DNA from: Haematococcus lacustris
Lineage: Eukaryota > Chlorophyta > Chlorophyceae > Chlamydomonadales > Haematococcaceae
DNA: 64,000 nt
Assembly (NCBI GenBank): GCA_030144725.1
Contig: JASKMD010000017.1
Span: forward strand, 4,941,278 to 5,005,277
Direction of reading: 5' to 3'
The notes under the pieces were generated by a model that was given only the letters and a program-made list of their open reading frames with translations, made no database searches and was not told where the DNA came from. Below are positions 21,935 to 33,850 of this stretch, in pieces. The position numbers and the translations under genes are program-made. Numbering within the stretch: the stretch's first letter is position 1; the number at the start of each line of letters is the position of its first letter.

Positions 21935-22270
21935 GTGGCATGGACGTCAGCTGGCTGCTGGAGGAGAGTGGTGATGACTGCAGCCATGCAGGCTGAGGTG
22001 GCATTGCAGCGGGGGGCCTGCTGGGGCTTGAGGAGGGGGAGCAGGTGGATCATGACTGGCTGGCTGGAGGATCCAGCAAACCGGGGCCGGCTGTTGCGCC
22101 ATGCGGTGCACACCACCAGAGAGATGGAGACAGCCATGGCAGCCTGGCAGCTGGATATTGTGCCCTGGCAGCAGTCTGAGTTGGTCAGCCATGGGCTCAT
22201 GCCCAGGCCCCTACGCCCCACCATAGAAGATGTGTGTGAGCAAGAGCAATCAGAGAGGGGTAGAGCTTGA
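21935..22270 (+). CDS. Hypothetical ORF, possibly mobile-element derived
   Basis: An open frame of 111 codons with a rather even amino-acid make-up (for example WQQSELVSHGLMPRPLRPTI) and no recognised domain. It abuts dispersed repeat R1 copy 3 in the opposite orientation, so it may belong to a mobile element. Alternative frames on the minus strand are about as long, so coding is not established. Confidence 0.2.
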   Translation: MAWTSAGCWRRVVMTAAMQAEVALQRGACWGLRRGSRWIMTGWLEDPANRGRLLRHAVHTTREMETAMAAWQLDIVPWQQSELVSHGLMPRPLRPTIEDVCEQEQSERGRA

Positions 22271-22290
22271 GCTAGTAGTAGACCTGGAGG

Positions 22291-22452
22291 CGCACACACC
22301 AGAATGGCTGAGCTGAAGTGGGCCTTAGGCACACTAGCAGTAGCCTTTACAATGATGAGCCCGCAGCCTGTGTTTGATTACAACTCGCCATCGTAATCAA
22401 ACACTTTATTTTGGTGTAGCATGAGGGCTGTAGGGATAAAAGCTTGTAGGGT
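22291..22452 (-). repeat. Dispersed repeat family R1, copy 3
   Basis: Read on the minus strand it matches copy 1 from ccctacaag to cacttcagctcagcc, including an extra gtttgattac...gtaatcaaac inverted pair that copies 1 and 2 lack. Confidence 0.75.
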
Positions 22453-22701
22453 TCAGAAGTTAGTTGTAAAAATTGATTCACGCAACGAGCCGCAGCAAAG
22501 TGTGTCACCGTGTTTTGACATCCCCCAATTTCGCGGCCCCAACCTGATCACGCAAGTGGTGAAGTTGCATTTCCCTAAGTTGCAGCTTAAGGTCGTGACA
22601 TTGCTTTAAAGCAAGCATTGGGGTAAACTTTGCGTTGCCATTTTCCTAACGCCCCTTCTGGGTGTCGCAGCGCAAGGTAGCGGGGCCGCTTCTTGTAGCC
22701 G

Positions 22702-25576
22702 ATGGAGCGGGGCCTCTCCGATGGCTTCAACCTGGCTGACCTACCCGGCTGTGACGATTGGCTGGGGTCCGGCCCTAACGCAGCAGATTTGGCTGGTAAG
22801 CCTGACCTGTCAGGTCCCAAATCCGTGCCAGTAACTGACTTTGTTGCGTCGCCCCTGCAGAGTTCTCGGACGACTTTATTGCCGCATCGCTTGCTGTGTT
22901 AGATAGCAAAGATGACCTGGATGATCTGGATTTCCAGGTTGGTGGGGGGGATTCTCATTGCTCATTGTTAGATGTCCCCGCCCTATGAGCCAACATTGCT
23001 TGCTTCGCAGGATTTGCTCCCAGACCGTGGTTTCACCCGCAGTCCCGTGATGCGGGGCTCGTACAGCATGAACGACCTTACAGTGAGAACAAAGAGGAGA
23101 AGTGTATGTGGATAAGCAGGCTGAATGCACTGCCATGCAGGAACACATCCTGCCATTGTGCCCTCCCCAGTGGGATACTTACCCCCCTAGCTCCTCTTTG
23201 GCAGCATTCACGTGCATCGCATAGTTGCCACTGTAACATGTCTACTAGTCAAAGTAGCAGCTTGTTGCCTTGACCTTGCTTGATTGACCCCTCGCAGACC
23301 TTGCAACTGTCAAGCACCTCAGCATGGAACCACAAGCTGGTGTCAGTCAAGCCCAAGCTGGAACCTGTGCCGGAGGGCGGGCCCTCCACTGGCGGGCCCC
23401 TCAATCTGATGCCTTTGGCCAGCAGTGGCGCTGGAGCAGTCATCTGTACAGGCCAGCCTGTAGGACAGCCTGGCATGAAAGTTGCTGGCGAGGATTACTT
23501 GGACATGGAGGCCTGCCTGGCCCCAGCCCCAGGCATCCATGGGTCCCTGCCCTCTACCAACACCCTGTCCATGCACCTTCACCTGACACATGTCAAGTCA
23601 GAAGCAGCTCTGGCGCCAGCAGACGGCAGCGCAGCAGGTCCCAGTGCATCCAGTGTGGTGCCCAGCCACCAGGGCCGCTTTGGGCATGGCCCAGGTTACA
23701 CAGCTGCTGGGCTGCACAACGCTGCTTTACAGCACGGCCACCAGCACATGGCACAGGTGTGGGCAAGGAGAGGTGGTGGAGACTGGAGGTGGCTTGGGGC
23801 CACAGAGCTGTGCAGGGCAGGGAGCCGGTAGCATGCTGAGCTGGCACGTGCTTAGCAGCTGCAGGGCCGTCTGAGCATAGCGCAGCAGGCGAGGACCACT
23901 GGCGTGGTTGGTGTACTGCTGGCATCATGCTGGTGCTGCTGTGGGCGTGCGCAGGCCCAGTATCTGTACAGGAGCAGTGGGGAGCATGCCCACATCCTTA
24001 CTGAGCCTGGCTGCAGGTGTGCCGTCTAGGTGAACAGGGCAACACTGGCAAGCTCCCACATGCTAGCCTGCTGGTCTGCTGCTCACAGCCCTCTCCCACG
24101 CTGGCCAACTAACCTCAACCTGCTGTGTTGCATGGCTGCAGCACCAGAGGCACCTCCAACAGCCACACTTGCCAGCCAGGCGGTGACAGCTGCAGTGCAG
24201 ATGCTGGCGAGGCAGGGGGGTCCTTAGCAGCACTGGCAGGGAGTGAGCCCCCTGCGGCTGGGGCCAGGCGAGCCCCCAGCGGCCTGCCCCTGCGAAAGAG
24301 CCAGAGCGCAGTAGAGCTGGGATCCTGGCGCAGCTTCAATGCAGGAGAGGAGTACTGGGACCATGCCCTGGGCGCGGAGGGCATCCAGGTGCCTAGCTGC
24401 CTGCCCACAGCCAGCCCAGCTGCAGCACAAGGCCTGTGTGTGCAGCCTGCGTCGCCACAGTGCGTCAGTGGCTGCAGTGCCGATGTGCTGCACATGTTGC
24501 TTGCTGCATTGTTGTGACTGACGGTGAAGCAGCAAGGCAGGGCGTGTGCTGCTGTGACTCACATGCTGGCCTGCAGGCAGGCAAGCTGACGCCTGCTGAG
24601 CGGCTGCTGCGTATCCAGCGTTACCGCGAGAAAAGACAGGCACGCAACACCCACCGCAACATCAAGTACCAGTGCCGAAAGTCCCTGGCAGAAGCCAGGC
24701 TGCGTGTGAAGGGCCGCTTTGTGAAAAGGTGCGTTGTAAGGCATGCATCTACTCACAGAGTTCAGCAATGTGGTCCACACATGACTGGTGAGCTTGCATG
24801 TCTTCCTGTGTTGTGCTTACATGTTTACCTCAGTGCCCCTTACTCGCTCCTGAGCCTGCTCGTTGGTTCCTGATGTCATAAGGCAGGCCATGAAGCACAG
24901 CTAGCTCGAGAGCTTTCCGCTGTGTCCCCACTCTCTATGTCATGGTCGCACGAGGCTGGACCAGGTGACGAGTCGTCAGCATAGCTTGGTGTGATGTGGC
25001 TGCAGTGACGAAGCTGGCCCCTCTACTCCAGCAGATGGGATGGACAGTGGCCAGCCTACCCTGTTGACCCCTGGCGCCGGCTGCAGTGGTGGCGGTGCGC
25101 CTGCCTCCACCTCGCCCTGCAGCACCCAGCAGTCTGCCGGCCAGCCCAGCAGCAGCAGCCACACCTCCTCAGGCACAGTGCCCTCCAGCTCCACTGGCCC
25201 ACCCTCTCATCCTGCCCGCCAGCCCACACTGTCGCAGCAAATCAGCTGCGCCCAAGGCCCACCTCCCCCGCCAGCTGCCTTCATGCAGGGCGCTCCGGCA
25301 GGGCTGCCACCTGGGGTGCAGCGGGGCATGTCAGGCGCAGGGCCCCCACCACAGCAGCAGCAGCAGCAGCAGTGGGCCTCTCCCACACCCGTCACAGGGG
25401 CCCTGAGCCAGCAGCAGCCTCTGGAGAGGTTTCCTTCTGCTGGCGCTGGCTATGAGACACACTGCCACCCTGCCCTGCATTGGAGGCTGCAGCAGACGGA
25501 GCCAGGGCCTGGAGCAGGAGCAGGGAGCTGCCCAGATTACCACTTGCGCCAGCTGCACTACCCCTACACTCATTAC

Positions 25577-25610
<34 letters not shown>

Positions 25611-26218
25611 TGGCTATGCTGCACCAGCAGCAGCTGCAGTATGGGTATACCACCTATGCATACCTTCAGCAGCCAGCCCCACCGCCGCTGCGCGCCCCAC
25701 CACCATTGCCATGGCAGTCGGCAGCCCATGGTGTGAGCATCATAGGGGCAGGGGCCCTGGCCGCCAGCAGACAGGAGCTGGGGTGTGGCTCAGAGGCAGC
25801 GGGGCCCCTGGGCCGCGGCATCACCTCTGGCGGTATCTTCTCTGGGGCCAGCCAGTCGCTGCCCAGCAGCATGGCTAGTCTGGGTGAGATGCAGCCCATG
25901 AGCATGATGACCTACAGCCACATGCAGCAGCTGCTGCCGGCCAGCCAGGCACACTTGGTGGACACCGCACCTCCATGCCAGACCATCTTTTCAGGCAGCA
26001 ACCTGAACCTGGCAAGCATGGCAGGGAGGATGGGCTCGCAAGCAGAGCACCAGCACCAGCAGCGACCCTCGTCCCTGCAGCTAGATGTGTATCAGCAGCC
26101 CAGCCCCACAGCCCAAGCATGCATGCTGCACACCATGTCGCCGCGCACCAGCAGTGGCAACAGCCTCCTCTTAGACGCCCCGCAGGCAGGCTGCCAAAGC
26201 AGTGCTGGACCTATGTAG
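22702..26218 (+). CDS. CCT-domain protein (CONSTANS/TOC1-type nuclear regulator, no B-box seen)
   Basis: Exons: 22702-22795, 22861-22937, 23011-23082, 23298-23756, about 24176-24388, 24577-24728, 25006-26218; junction phases agree except that the start of the fifth exon is uncertain. The start ATG is preceded in frame by TAG at 22696. The CCT motif is encoded by the sixth exon and the first codons of the seventh: LLRIQRYREKRQARNTHRNI, then KYQCRKSLAEARLRVKGRF-VKSDE, which keeps the REKR, RK and GRFVK positions. CCT domains act in DNA binding (often with NF-YB/YC) and in nuclear transport; plant members control flowering and the clock. The CCT is in the middle of a protein of about 760 residues. 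The 403-residue C-terminus is rich in Ser, Pro and Gln with two CAG-encoded Gln tracts. The N-terminus is acidic (SDDFIAASLAVLDSKDDLDD). No B-box zinc finger or response-regulator domain was seen. Confidence 0.9.
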
Positions 26219-27430
26219 TTGGGGCGAAACGCCGCTTGCATGGTGGGATGGGGGTGGTGGGGATGGGGTGCATGGATGGATGTGCTCACCAGTGTCAAGT
26301 TCTACAGCTGCCATGTACCCCTCAGCCCGTGACAAGCAGCAGCTGCACTAGGCCCTGCTCCAACACTTGCGGCCAGCCTGCTGCAATGAATAACCGCACG
26401 ACCCTGCTCAACGCATTGTCTTGCACTCATCACTTGTTTGTGTGTGACAGGCAGCCCTTGGTGCCCATGCACACGGCCTATGGGTCAGGCAGCTGCCATG
26501 GGATGCGTGGGAGAGAGGAAGTGGTTTCAACTCAGCCAGGTTGAATGCCCTGGAGCACCCACAGTTGACAGGGCACAACGGCAGGTTGTGTCCCTGCATG
26601 GCAATGTGTCTGGGCCCATCTCACAAATTTATACCACTGGGTGTTACTGGGTGGGCACAACCAGCACGATGCTAGCTAGCCTTGAAGGTTTAGGAACCTG
26701 TACACTAGCGGTTTCACTCACAACATGCATGGCATGCAAGGAGATGCTAATGGGCATGTGGTGAGACCTGGCTCTGAAGGTGTGCAGAACATGGTGCTAA
26801 TGCATGGGCTACACGGGATGAGGGTTGTTGAAGGGCAGCGTCTGTGTTGTGCGTGCAACCCAATTTTACAAGGCAGGGTTGCAAAACAGGGGTTGCTAGA
26901 ATCCTGTCGGGGTGGGGCAGCCCTGAATATGTTTGCCTTCGCTTTGCCAGTGTACAGGGTCGTGTGCAGGAAGCTAGTTCATCAACCGAGAACTGTTTGT
27001 ATGGGCCAGGGCGATAGACGTTGGCATGAAACACATGCTCTCATGTAAGCAACAGCTTCAGCTTAAGCCGGGGTAACCCATTGCACACATCACTGTGCTG
27101 TAGGCTGCTAAGAAGGTGCTTGATCTCTTAAGTTCTTGAAGCCCAGGCCAACTCGCTGCTCGGTATGGCGACCAGCACAGCTCCACTGGGTCCAAGCTGG
27201 GGCGATACACGTTGGCATGAAACACATGCTCTCATGTATGTTATGGTATTGAGCCCGGTGAGCGGTAATGGTAGCCTAGGTGGTAGTAGTAGTTGTTACA
27301 CTGAAGAGGCAGGGCTTGGATGGATACAAGCCAACCTCCAAAGGTAGAAAGCCGAAGAGTTGAATTGAACGTAAAGCGAAAGAAGGAAACAAACTAGGAG
27401 AAGAGAACTCTGGGACCAAAGGAAAAGGAG
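26219..27430. other. Region downstream of the CCT gene, with two R2 repeats
   Basis: Probable 3' UTR followed by dispersed repeat R2 at about 27010-27055 and again at 27200-27243 (gttggcatgaaacacatgct, then ctcatgta). The first R2 copy contains TGTAA at 27044-27048, 826 bp after the stop, and could serve as a poly(A) signal. No further gene is supported. Confidence 0.45.
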
Positions 27431-27469
27431 CTTATAGAGAAGAGGTAAACACTGCGACACGTGCTAAGG

Positions 27470-27840
27470 GAGGCAGGAGGGTCAAAGGCTGAGCTTGAAG
27501 GAGGGGCTGGAGGAGGTAGGGTGACCAACGAGGGGTCCAGGTGGGGGAGGGGCTAAGGGAGGTAGGAGGGGGAGGGTCAAAGGCTGAGGTTGAAGGAGGG
27601 GCTGGGGGAGGTAGGGTGACCAACGAGGGTCCAGGTCGAAGATGAGGGTAAGGGTGGAGATGGCGATGGGGGTGTATGTGGCGATGGGGGGTGGGGAGTA
27701 GGTGAAGAGGTGAAGAAGGTTGGAGGTTGGAGGTGAAGAAGAGGTGGAGGTGAAGAAGGAGGTTGGAGGTGAAGAAGGAGGTGGAGGTGAAGAAGGAGGT
27801 GAAGGTGAAGATGGAGGTGAAGATAATTGTTGGATGACTG
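27470..27840. repeat. Purine-rich minisatellite
   Basis: It begins with two copies of a roughly 87-bp unit (gagggtcaaaggctgag..., then ggtagggtgaccaacgaggg). This is followed by GAAGAAGGAGGTGGAGGT-type repeats. Proline/serine-rich minus-strand frames come from the repeat. Confidence 0.85.
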
Positions 27841-27855
27841 AGGAACGATGTGAGG

Positions 27856-27914
27856 AGGTGGTGGACATGGCTGCGCGATATGCCCTTTGTCCGCGTGGGG
27901 TGCTAGCAGGAGGT
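27856..27914. repeat. 58-bp repeat unit, left copy
   Basis: aggtggtggacatggctgcg, then cgatatgccctttgtccgcg. It matches the two tandem units on the far side of the TIR element at 29058-29173. Confidence 0.8.
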
Positions 27915-29061
27915 GGCTACCCCTCCCATTGAACCACCAACCCCCCTAACGATAAGGGACAACGGCTTTTCCGGACTCATTTCTGCGCCGATTCACACGC
28001 GGATTGAAGCGTCGGAGAGCGGCTGCGCTGAGGCACACGCTGAGCCGGTAGGGCATGTTGCCGGGTATCCGACCCTACCGAGCCTGCGGACTTGATGTAC
28101 GTTGACCCAGTAGCAGTGAGTCCCGATGGATAGTGCGCGATGTGTTAGGAGCCCGACCCCATGTCCAACATGATAACCAACATGCGCTGGCTCAGGGGCT
28201 CTGAAACTTGGAGGAGACCACAGTAGGAGCACAGCAGTGGCAGCTGCATCAATCCCTTGTTGATTAGGCTCCAAAAGGTGGGCAAGCCCTCCTCCATGCT
28301 CCCCACTCTGTTGATGCCAATATGGCGACCATCGGACGCAAACGAATGCCCCAGCCCTGCGTCACTGGCTAGGGAACCTATCTGTGGACCCCCTGCCAGG
28401 GTCTCAACTCTTGCTGAGATTTGCAAATATGGGTTTTAGAAGCTGGCGTGTGCACATGCCTGCAGCATGCCGACATCCAAGTATCACCCCTACAAGGGGA
28501 AGGGCGGGCATGCAGCCCGCTGTGCGCTGTGTGTGAAGACGACACCAGCTGGTCTTGCTGGCTGGGTGGAGATTCATGTGGAGGGGGAGACAAAAAGAGC
28601 TTGCAGTTGCCCCCCGCTGCAGCCATTGCTGCCCCCCTAGCTATTGCAAGGCAGTGGGGTTGTGTGTGCCAGCCAACACCTTGCGTGCTGACCTACGATA
28701 CATGGTGCTGCAGCATTTAAATGAACAGGCAGAGTGCGACTGAGCTGGCTGTGTAAGATGACGTTGAGAAAACTGGGCTCCATGCGTAAAGTGTACCGCA
28801 GTGTACCGCAGCGGAGAACTCCGCATCCTGCGTTGTGGGTGTTGTGAAGCAGCATTACAAAGGCCCATTGCGCAGAGCGAAACCGTTCGCGTGCCTGGCT
28901 GACTGCCGGTCACCGTAGGGTGCCAGCAGCTCGGGCGCGCAGGCGCAAGCGCAACGCAAGGATAAGGCGTTCCGCGTCAAAATGACAACTCAATTCTCAC
29001 CAGGCACGCCGCAAAGTCAAATGTCCCTTACGTGGTGGTTCAATGGGAGGGGTAGCCAGGT
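27911..29061. mobile_element. Non-autonomous DNA transposon: 25-bp perfect TIRs, 4-bp target duplication
   Basis: The element (27915-29057) has perfect 25-bp terminal inverted repeats beginning GGCTACCCCTCCCATTG and is flanked by AGGT at 27911-27914 and 29058-29061. It splits a 58-bp tandem array, and the junction between the two right-hand units (about 29110-29120) shows the uninterrupted sequence. The 1,143-bp interior has no recognised transposase. One frame around 28440-28610 (YHPYKGKGGHAARCALC) looks somewhat protein-like but is unassigned. A 4-bp duplication would suit Sola-type elements, but the superfamily is not established. Confidence 0.8.
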
Positions 29062-29173
29062 GGTGGGCATGGCTGCGCGATATGCCATATGTCCGCGCGG
29101 GCTGCTAGCAGGAGGAGGTGGTGGACATGGCTACGCGATATGCCCTATGTCCGCGTGGGCTGCTAGCAGTTGG
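29058..29173. repeat. 58-bp tandem repeat, two right-hand units
   Basis: Units begin at 29058 and 29116. They carry cgatatgcc(a/c)tatgtccgcg and gggctgctagcaggagg and match the single unit at 27856-27914. Confidence 0.85.
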
Positions 29174-29953
29174 TGCACAGACACAATGCATAGTTGTATC
29201 CTCCCGTGCAACCCCAATGCCACTCCACTCCCGGTCACACACCGGTCTTGTCCCGCACCTTACAATTCAACCCAATGGACATTTTGTTCACTGCTATATC
29301 TAATGCTTTTCCTTTACCTACCACTGGTGATCAGGGAGCGTCCGATCTACATGGACCTACGTAGGTCTCTCTCTCTATATCCGGTATATCTGGTACTCTG
29401 CAGATGATCTCATCTCACTACCTAGTTTATCTCGTCTAGCATCAATAGTAAATGGACCCTGACGCTCCCTACCTATGATGCCGCCCGCATTAGAAGCAGA
29501 GCCGCATGCTGTCCTGGCTACACAGTCCACCAGCTACTCACTGGCTGTGTGCCCTTTACTCGGGGATAGTAAGGCTTAGAGTCAGTCCCTCCCAACTGTC
29601 TTGAATAGGGGGGGTATCCCGTACACTGAGTTTATTTCTCGCTTACGTAGTGGACTGATGTTCGAAGCACATCAGGATGTAGAGGGCTCACTAAGCTACA
29701 CGTTATGGGTGTTCCGAGCTTCAATGACTATGCACATGATGCCCAACCTAGGCGTGAACCTGGCCTACATTTTGTGGGCAGATATCACCATGCACGCCTC
29801 CTTCACCCTCGAGCTTTTTGGCATTGCCGGGATGTAGCTAACAAAGTAAAGTATGCCCGCGCGCATTGTGTTGCGACGGCCGCAATCGCGAGTTTTGAAC
29901 CTGAAAAGCGGAAATGCCCGTCTTACGCGCTCATACCATTGCTGATGACACAA
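29174..29953. other. Intergenic sequence before the GGGCT array
   Basis: Composition is closer to 50% GC. The 79-codon frame at 29601-29837 (plus) lacks repeats but matches no known family. Nothing else is supported. Confidence 0.35.
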
Positions 29954-32900
29954 GCTGGGCTGGGCTGGGCTGGGCTGGGCTGGGCTGGGCTGGGCTGGGC
30001 TGGGCTGGGCTGGGCTGGGCTGGGCTGGGCTGGGCTGGGCTGGGCTGGGCTGGGCTGGGCTGGGCTGGGCTGGGCTGGGCTGGGCTGGGCTGGGCTGGGC
30101 TGGGCTGGGCTGGGCTGGGCTGGGCTGGGCTGGGCTGGGCTGGGCTGGGCTGGGCTGGGCTGGGCTGGGCTGGGCTGGGCTGGGCTGGGCTGGGCTGGGC
30201 TGGGCTGGGCTGGGCTGGGCTGGGCTGGGCTGGGCTGGGCTGGGCTGGGCTGGGCTGGGCTGGGCTGGGCTGGGCTGGGCTGGGCTGGGCTGGGCTGGGC
30301 TGGGCTGGGCTGGGCTGGGCTGGGCTGGGCTGGGCTGGGCTGGGCTGGGCTGGGCTGGGCTGGGCTGGGCTGGGCTGGGCTGGGCTGGGCTGGGCTGGGC
30401 TGGGCTGGGCTGGGCTGGGCTGGGCTGGGCTGGGCTGGGCTGGGCTGGGCTGGGCTGGGCTGGGCTGGGCTGGGCTGGGCTGGGCTGGGCTGGGCTGGGC
30501 TGGGCTGGGCTGGGCTGGGCTGGGCTGGGCTGGGCTGGGCTGGGCTGGGCTGGGCTGGGCTGGGCTGGGCTGGGCTGGGCTGGGCTGGGCTGGGCTGGGC
30601 TGGGCTGGGCTGGGCTGGGCTGGGCTGGGCTGGGCTGGGCTGGGCTGGGCTGGGCTGGGCTGGGCTGGGCTGGGCTGGGCTGGGCTGGGCTGGGCTGGGC
30701 TGGGCTGGGCTGGGCTGGGCTGGGCTGGGCTGGGCTGGGCTGGGCTGGGCTGGGCTGGGCTGGGCTGGGCTGGGCTGGGCTGGGCTGGGCTGGGCTGGGC
30801 TGGGCTGGGCTGGGCTGGGCTGGGCTGGGCTGGGCTGGGCTGGGCTGGGCTGGGCTGGGCTGGGCTGGGCTGGGCTGGGCTGGGCTGGGCTGGGCTGGGC
30901 TGGGCTGGGCTGGGCTGGGCTGGGCTGGGCTGGGCTGGGCTGGGCTGGGCTGGGCTGGGCTGGGCTGGGCTGGGCTGGGCTGGGCTGGGCTGGGCTGGGC
31001 TGGGCTGGGCTGGGCTGGGCTGGGCTGGGCTGGGCTGGGCTGGGCTGGGCTGGGCTGGGCTGGGCTGGGCTGGGCTGGGCTGGGCTGGGCTGGGCTGGGC
31101 TGGGCTGGGCTGGGCTGGGCTGGGCTGGGCTGGGCTGGGCTGGGCTGGGCTGGGCTGGGCTGGGCTGGGCTGGGCTGGGCTGGGCTGGGCTGGGCTGGGC
31201 TGGGCTGGGCTGGGCTGGGCTGGGCTGGGCTGGGCTGGGCTGGGCTGGGCTGGGCTGGGCTGGGCTGGGCTGGGCTGGGCTGGGCTGGGCTGGGCTGGGC
31301 TGGGCTGGGCTGGGCTGGGCTGGGCTGGGCTGGGCTGGGCTGGGCTGGGCTGGGCTGGGCTGGGCTGGGCTGGGCTGGGCTGGGCTGGGCTGGGCTGGGC
31401 TGGGCTGGGCTGGGCTGGGCTGGGCTGGGCTGGGCTGGGCTGGGCTGGGCTGGGCTGGGCTGGGCTGGGCTGGGCTGGGCTGGGCTGGGCTGGGCTGGGC
31501 TGGGCTGGGCTGGGCTGGGCTGGGCTGGGCTGGGCTGGGCTGGGCTGGGCTGGGCTGGGCTGGGCTGGGCTGGGCTGGGCTGGGCTGGGCTGGGCTGGGC
31601 TGGGCTGGGCTGGGCTGGGCTGGGCTGGGCTGGGCTGGGCTGGGCTGGGCTGGGCTGGGCTGGGCTGGGCTGGGCTGGGCTGGGCTGGGCTGGGCTGGGC
31701 TGGGCTGGGCTGGGCTGGGCTGGGCTGGGCTGGGCTGGGCTGGGCTGGGCTGGGCTGGGCTGGGCTGGGCTGGGCTGGGCTGGGCTGGGCTGGGCTGGGC
31801 TGGGCTGGGCTGGGCTGGGCTGGGCTGGGCTGGGCTGGGCTGGGCTGGGCTGGGCTGGGCTGGGCTGGGCTGGGCTGGGCTGGGCTGGGCTGGGCTGGGC
31901 TGGGCTGGGCTGGGCTGGGCTGGGCTGGGCTGGGCTGGGCTGGGCTGGGCTGGGCTGGGCTGGGCTGGGCTGGGCTGGGCTGGGCTGGGCTGGGCTGGGC
32001 TGGGCTGGGCTGGGCTGGGCTGGGCTGGGCTGGGCTGGGCTGGGCTGGGCTGGGCTGGGCTGGGCTGGGCTGGGCTGGGCTGGGCTGGGCTGGGCTGGGC
32101 TGGGCTGGGCTGGGCTGGGCTGGGCTGGGCTGGGCTGGGCTGGGCTGGGCTGGGCTGGGCTGGGCTGGGCTGGGCTGGGCTGGGCTGGGCTGGGCTGGGC
32201 TGGGCTGGGCTGGGCTGGGCTGGGCTGGGCTGGGCTGGGCTGGGCTGGGCTGGGCTGGGCTGGGCTGGGCTGGGCTGGGCTGGGCTGGGCTGGGCTGGGC
32301 TGGGCTGGGCTGGGCTGGGCTGGGCTGGGCTGGGCTGGGCTGGGCTGGGCTGGGCTGGGCTGGGCTGGGCTGGGCTGGGCTGGGCTGGGCTGGGCTGGGC
32401 TGGGCTGGGCTGGGCTGGGCTGGGCTGGGCTGGGCTGGGCTGGGCTGGGCTGGGCTGGGCTGGGCTGGGCTGGGCTGGGCTGGGCTGGGCTGGGCTGGGC
32501 TGGGCTGGGCTGGGCTGGGCTGGGCTGGGCTGGGCTGGGCTGGGCTGGGCTGGGCTGGGCTGGGCTGGGCTGGGCTGGGCTGGGCTGGGCTGGGCTGGGC
32601 TGGGCTGGGCTGGGCTGGGCTGGGCTGGGCTGGGCTGGGCTGGGCTGGGCTGGGCTGGGCTGGGCTGGGCTGGGCTGGGCTGGGCTGGGCTGGGCTGGGC
32701 TGGGCTGGGCTGGGCTGGGCTGGGCTGGGCTGGGCTGGGCTGGGCTGGGCTGGGCTGGGCTGGGCTGGGCTGGGCTGGGCTGGGCTGGGCTGGGCTGGGC
32801 TGGGCTGGGCTGGGCTGGGCTGGGCTGGGCTGGGCTGGGCTGGGCTGGGCTGGGCTGGGCTGGGCTGGGCTGGGCTGGGCTGGGCTGGGCTGGGCTGGGC

Positions 32901-33675
32901 TGGGCTGGGCTGGGCTGGGCTGGGCTGGGCTGGGCTGGGCTGGGCTGGGCTGGGCTGGGCTGGGCTGGGCTGGGCTGGGCTGGGCTGGGCTGGGCTGGGC
33001 TGGGCTGGGCTGGGCTGGGCTGGGCTGGGCTGGGCTGGGCTGGGCTGGGCTGGGCTGGGCTGGGCTGGGCTGGGCTGGGCTGGGCTGGGCTGGGCTGGGC
33101 TGGGCTGGGCTGGGCTGGGCTGGGCTGGGCTGGGCTGGGCTGGGCTGGGCTGGGCTGGGCTGGGCTGGGCTGGGCTGGGCTGGGCTGGGCTGGGCTGGGC
33201 TGGGCTGGGCTGGGCTGGGCTGGGCTGGGCTGGGCTGGGCTGGGCTGGGCTGGGCTGGGCTGGGCTGGGCTGGGCTGGGCTGGGCTGGGCTGGGCTGGGC
33301 TGGGCTGGGCTGGGCTGGGCTGGGCTGGGCTGGGCTGGGCTGGGCTGGGCTGGGCTGGGCTGGGCTGGGCTGGGCTGGGCTGGGCTGGGCTGGGCTGGGC
33401 TGGGCTGGGCTGGGCTGGGCTGGGCTGGGCTGGGCTGGGCTGGGCTGGGCTGGGCTGGGCTGGGCTGGGCTGGGCTGGGCTGGGCTGGGCTGGGCTGGGC
33501 TGGGCTGGGCTGGGCTGGGCTGGGCTGGGCTGGGCTGGGCTGGGCTGGGCTGGGCTGGGCTGGGCTGGGCTGGGCTGGGCTGGGCTGGGCTGGGCTGGGC
33601 TGGGCTGGGCTGGGCTGGGCTGGGCTGGGCTGGGCTGGGCTGGGCTGGGCTGGGCTGGGCTGGGCTGGGCTGGGC
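29954..33675. repeat. (GGGCT)n satellite, about 744 perfect copies
   Basis: An uninterrupted pentanucleotide array of 3.72 kb with no substitution that I can find. GGG runs every five bases make the plus strand strongly G-quadruplex-prone. Open frames of over 1,300 codons through it on both strands (WAGLG and PAQPS repeats) are artefacts of a stop-free repeat. Confidence 0.98.
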
Positions 33676-33850
33676 GGGGGGCTGGGCGGGGGGCTGGGCG
33701 GGGGGCTGGGCGGGGGGCAGGGCGGGGGGCAGGGCGGGGGGCAGGGCGGGGGGCAGGGCGGGGGGCAGGGCGGGGGGCAGGGCGGGGGGCAGGGCTGGGG
33801 GCAGGGCTGGGGGCAGGGCTGGGGGCAGGGCTGGGGGCAGGGCTGGGGGT
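33676..33850. repeat. 12-bp derived repeat at the edge of the GGGCT array
   Basis: The array passes into ctgggcgggggg units, then cagggcgggggg, then cagggctggggg, each 12 bp. This looks like stepwise spread of edge variants of the pentamer. Confidence 0.9.
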
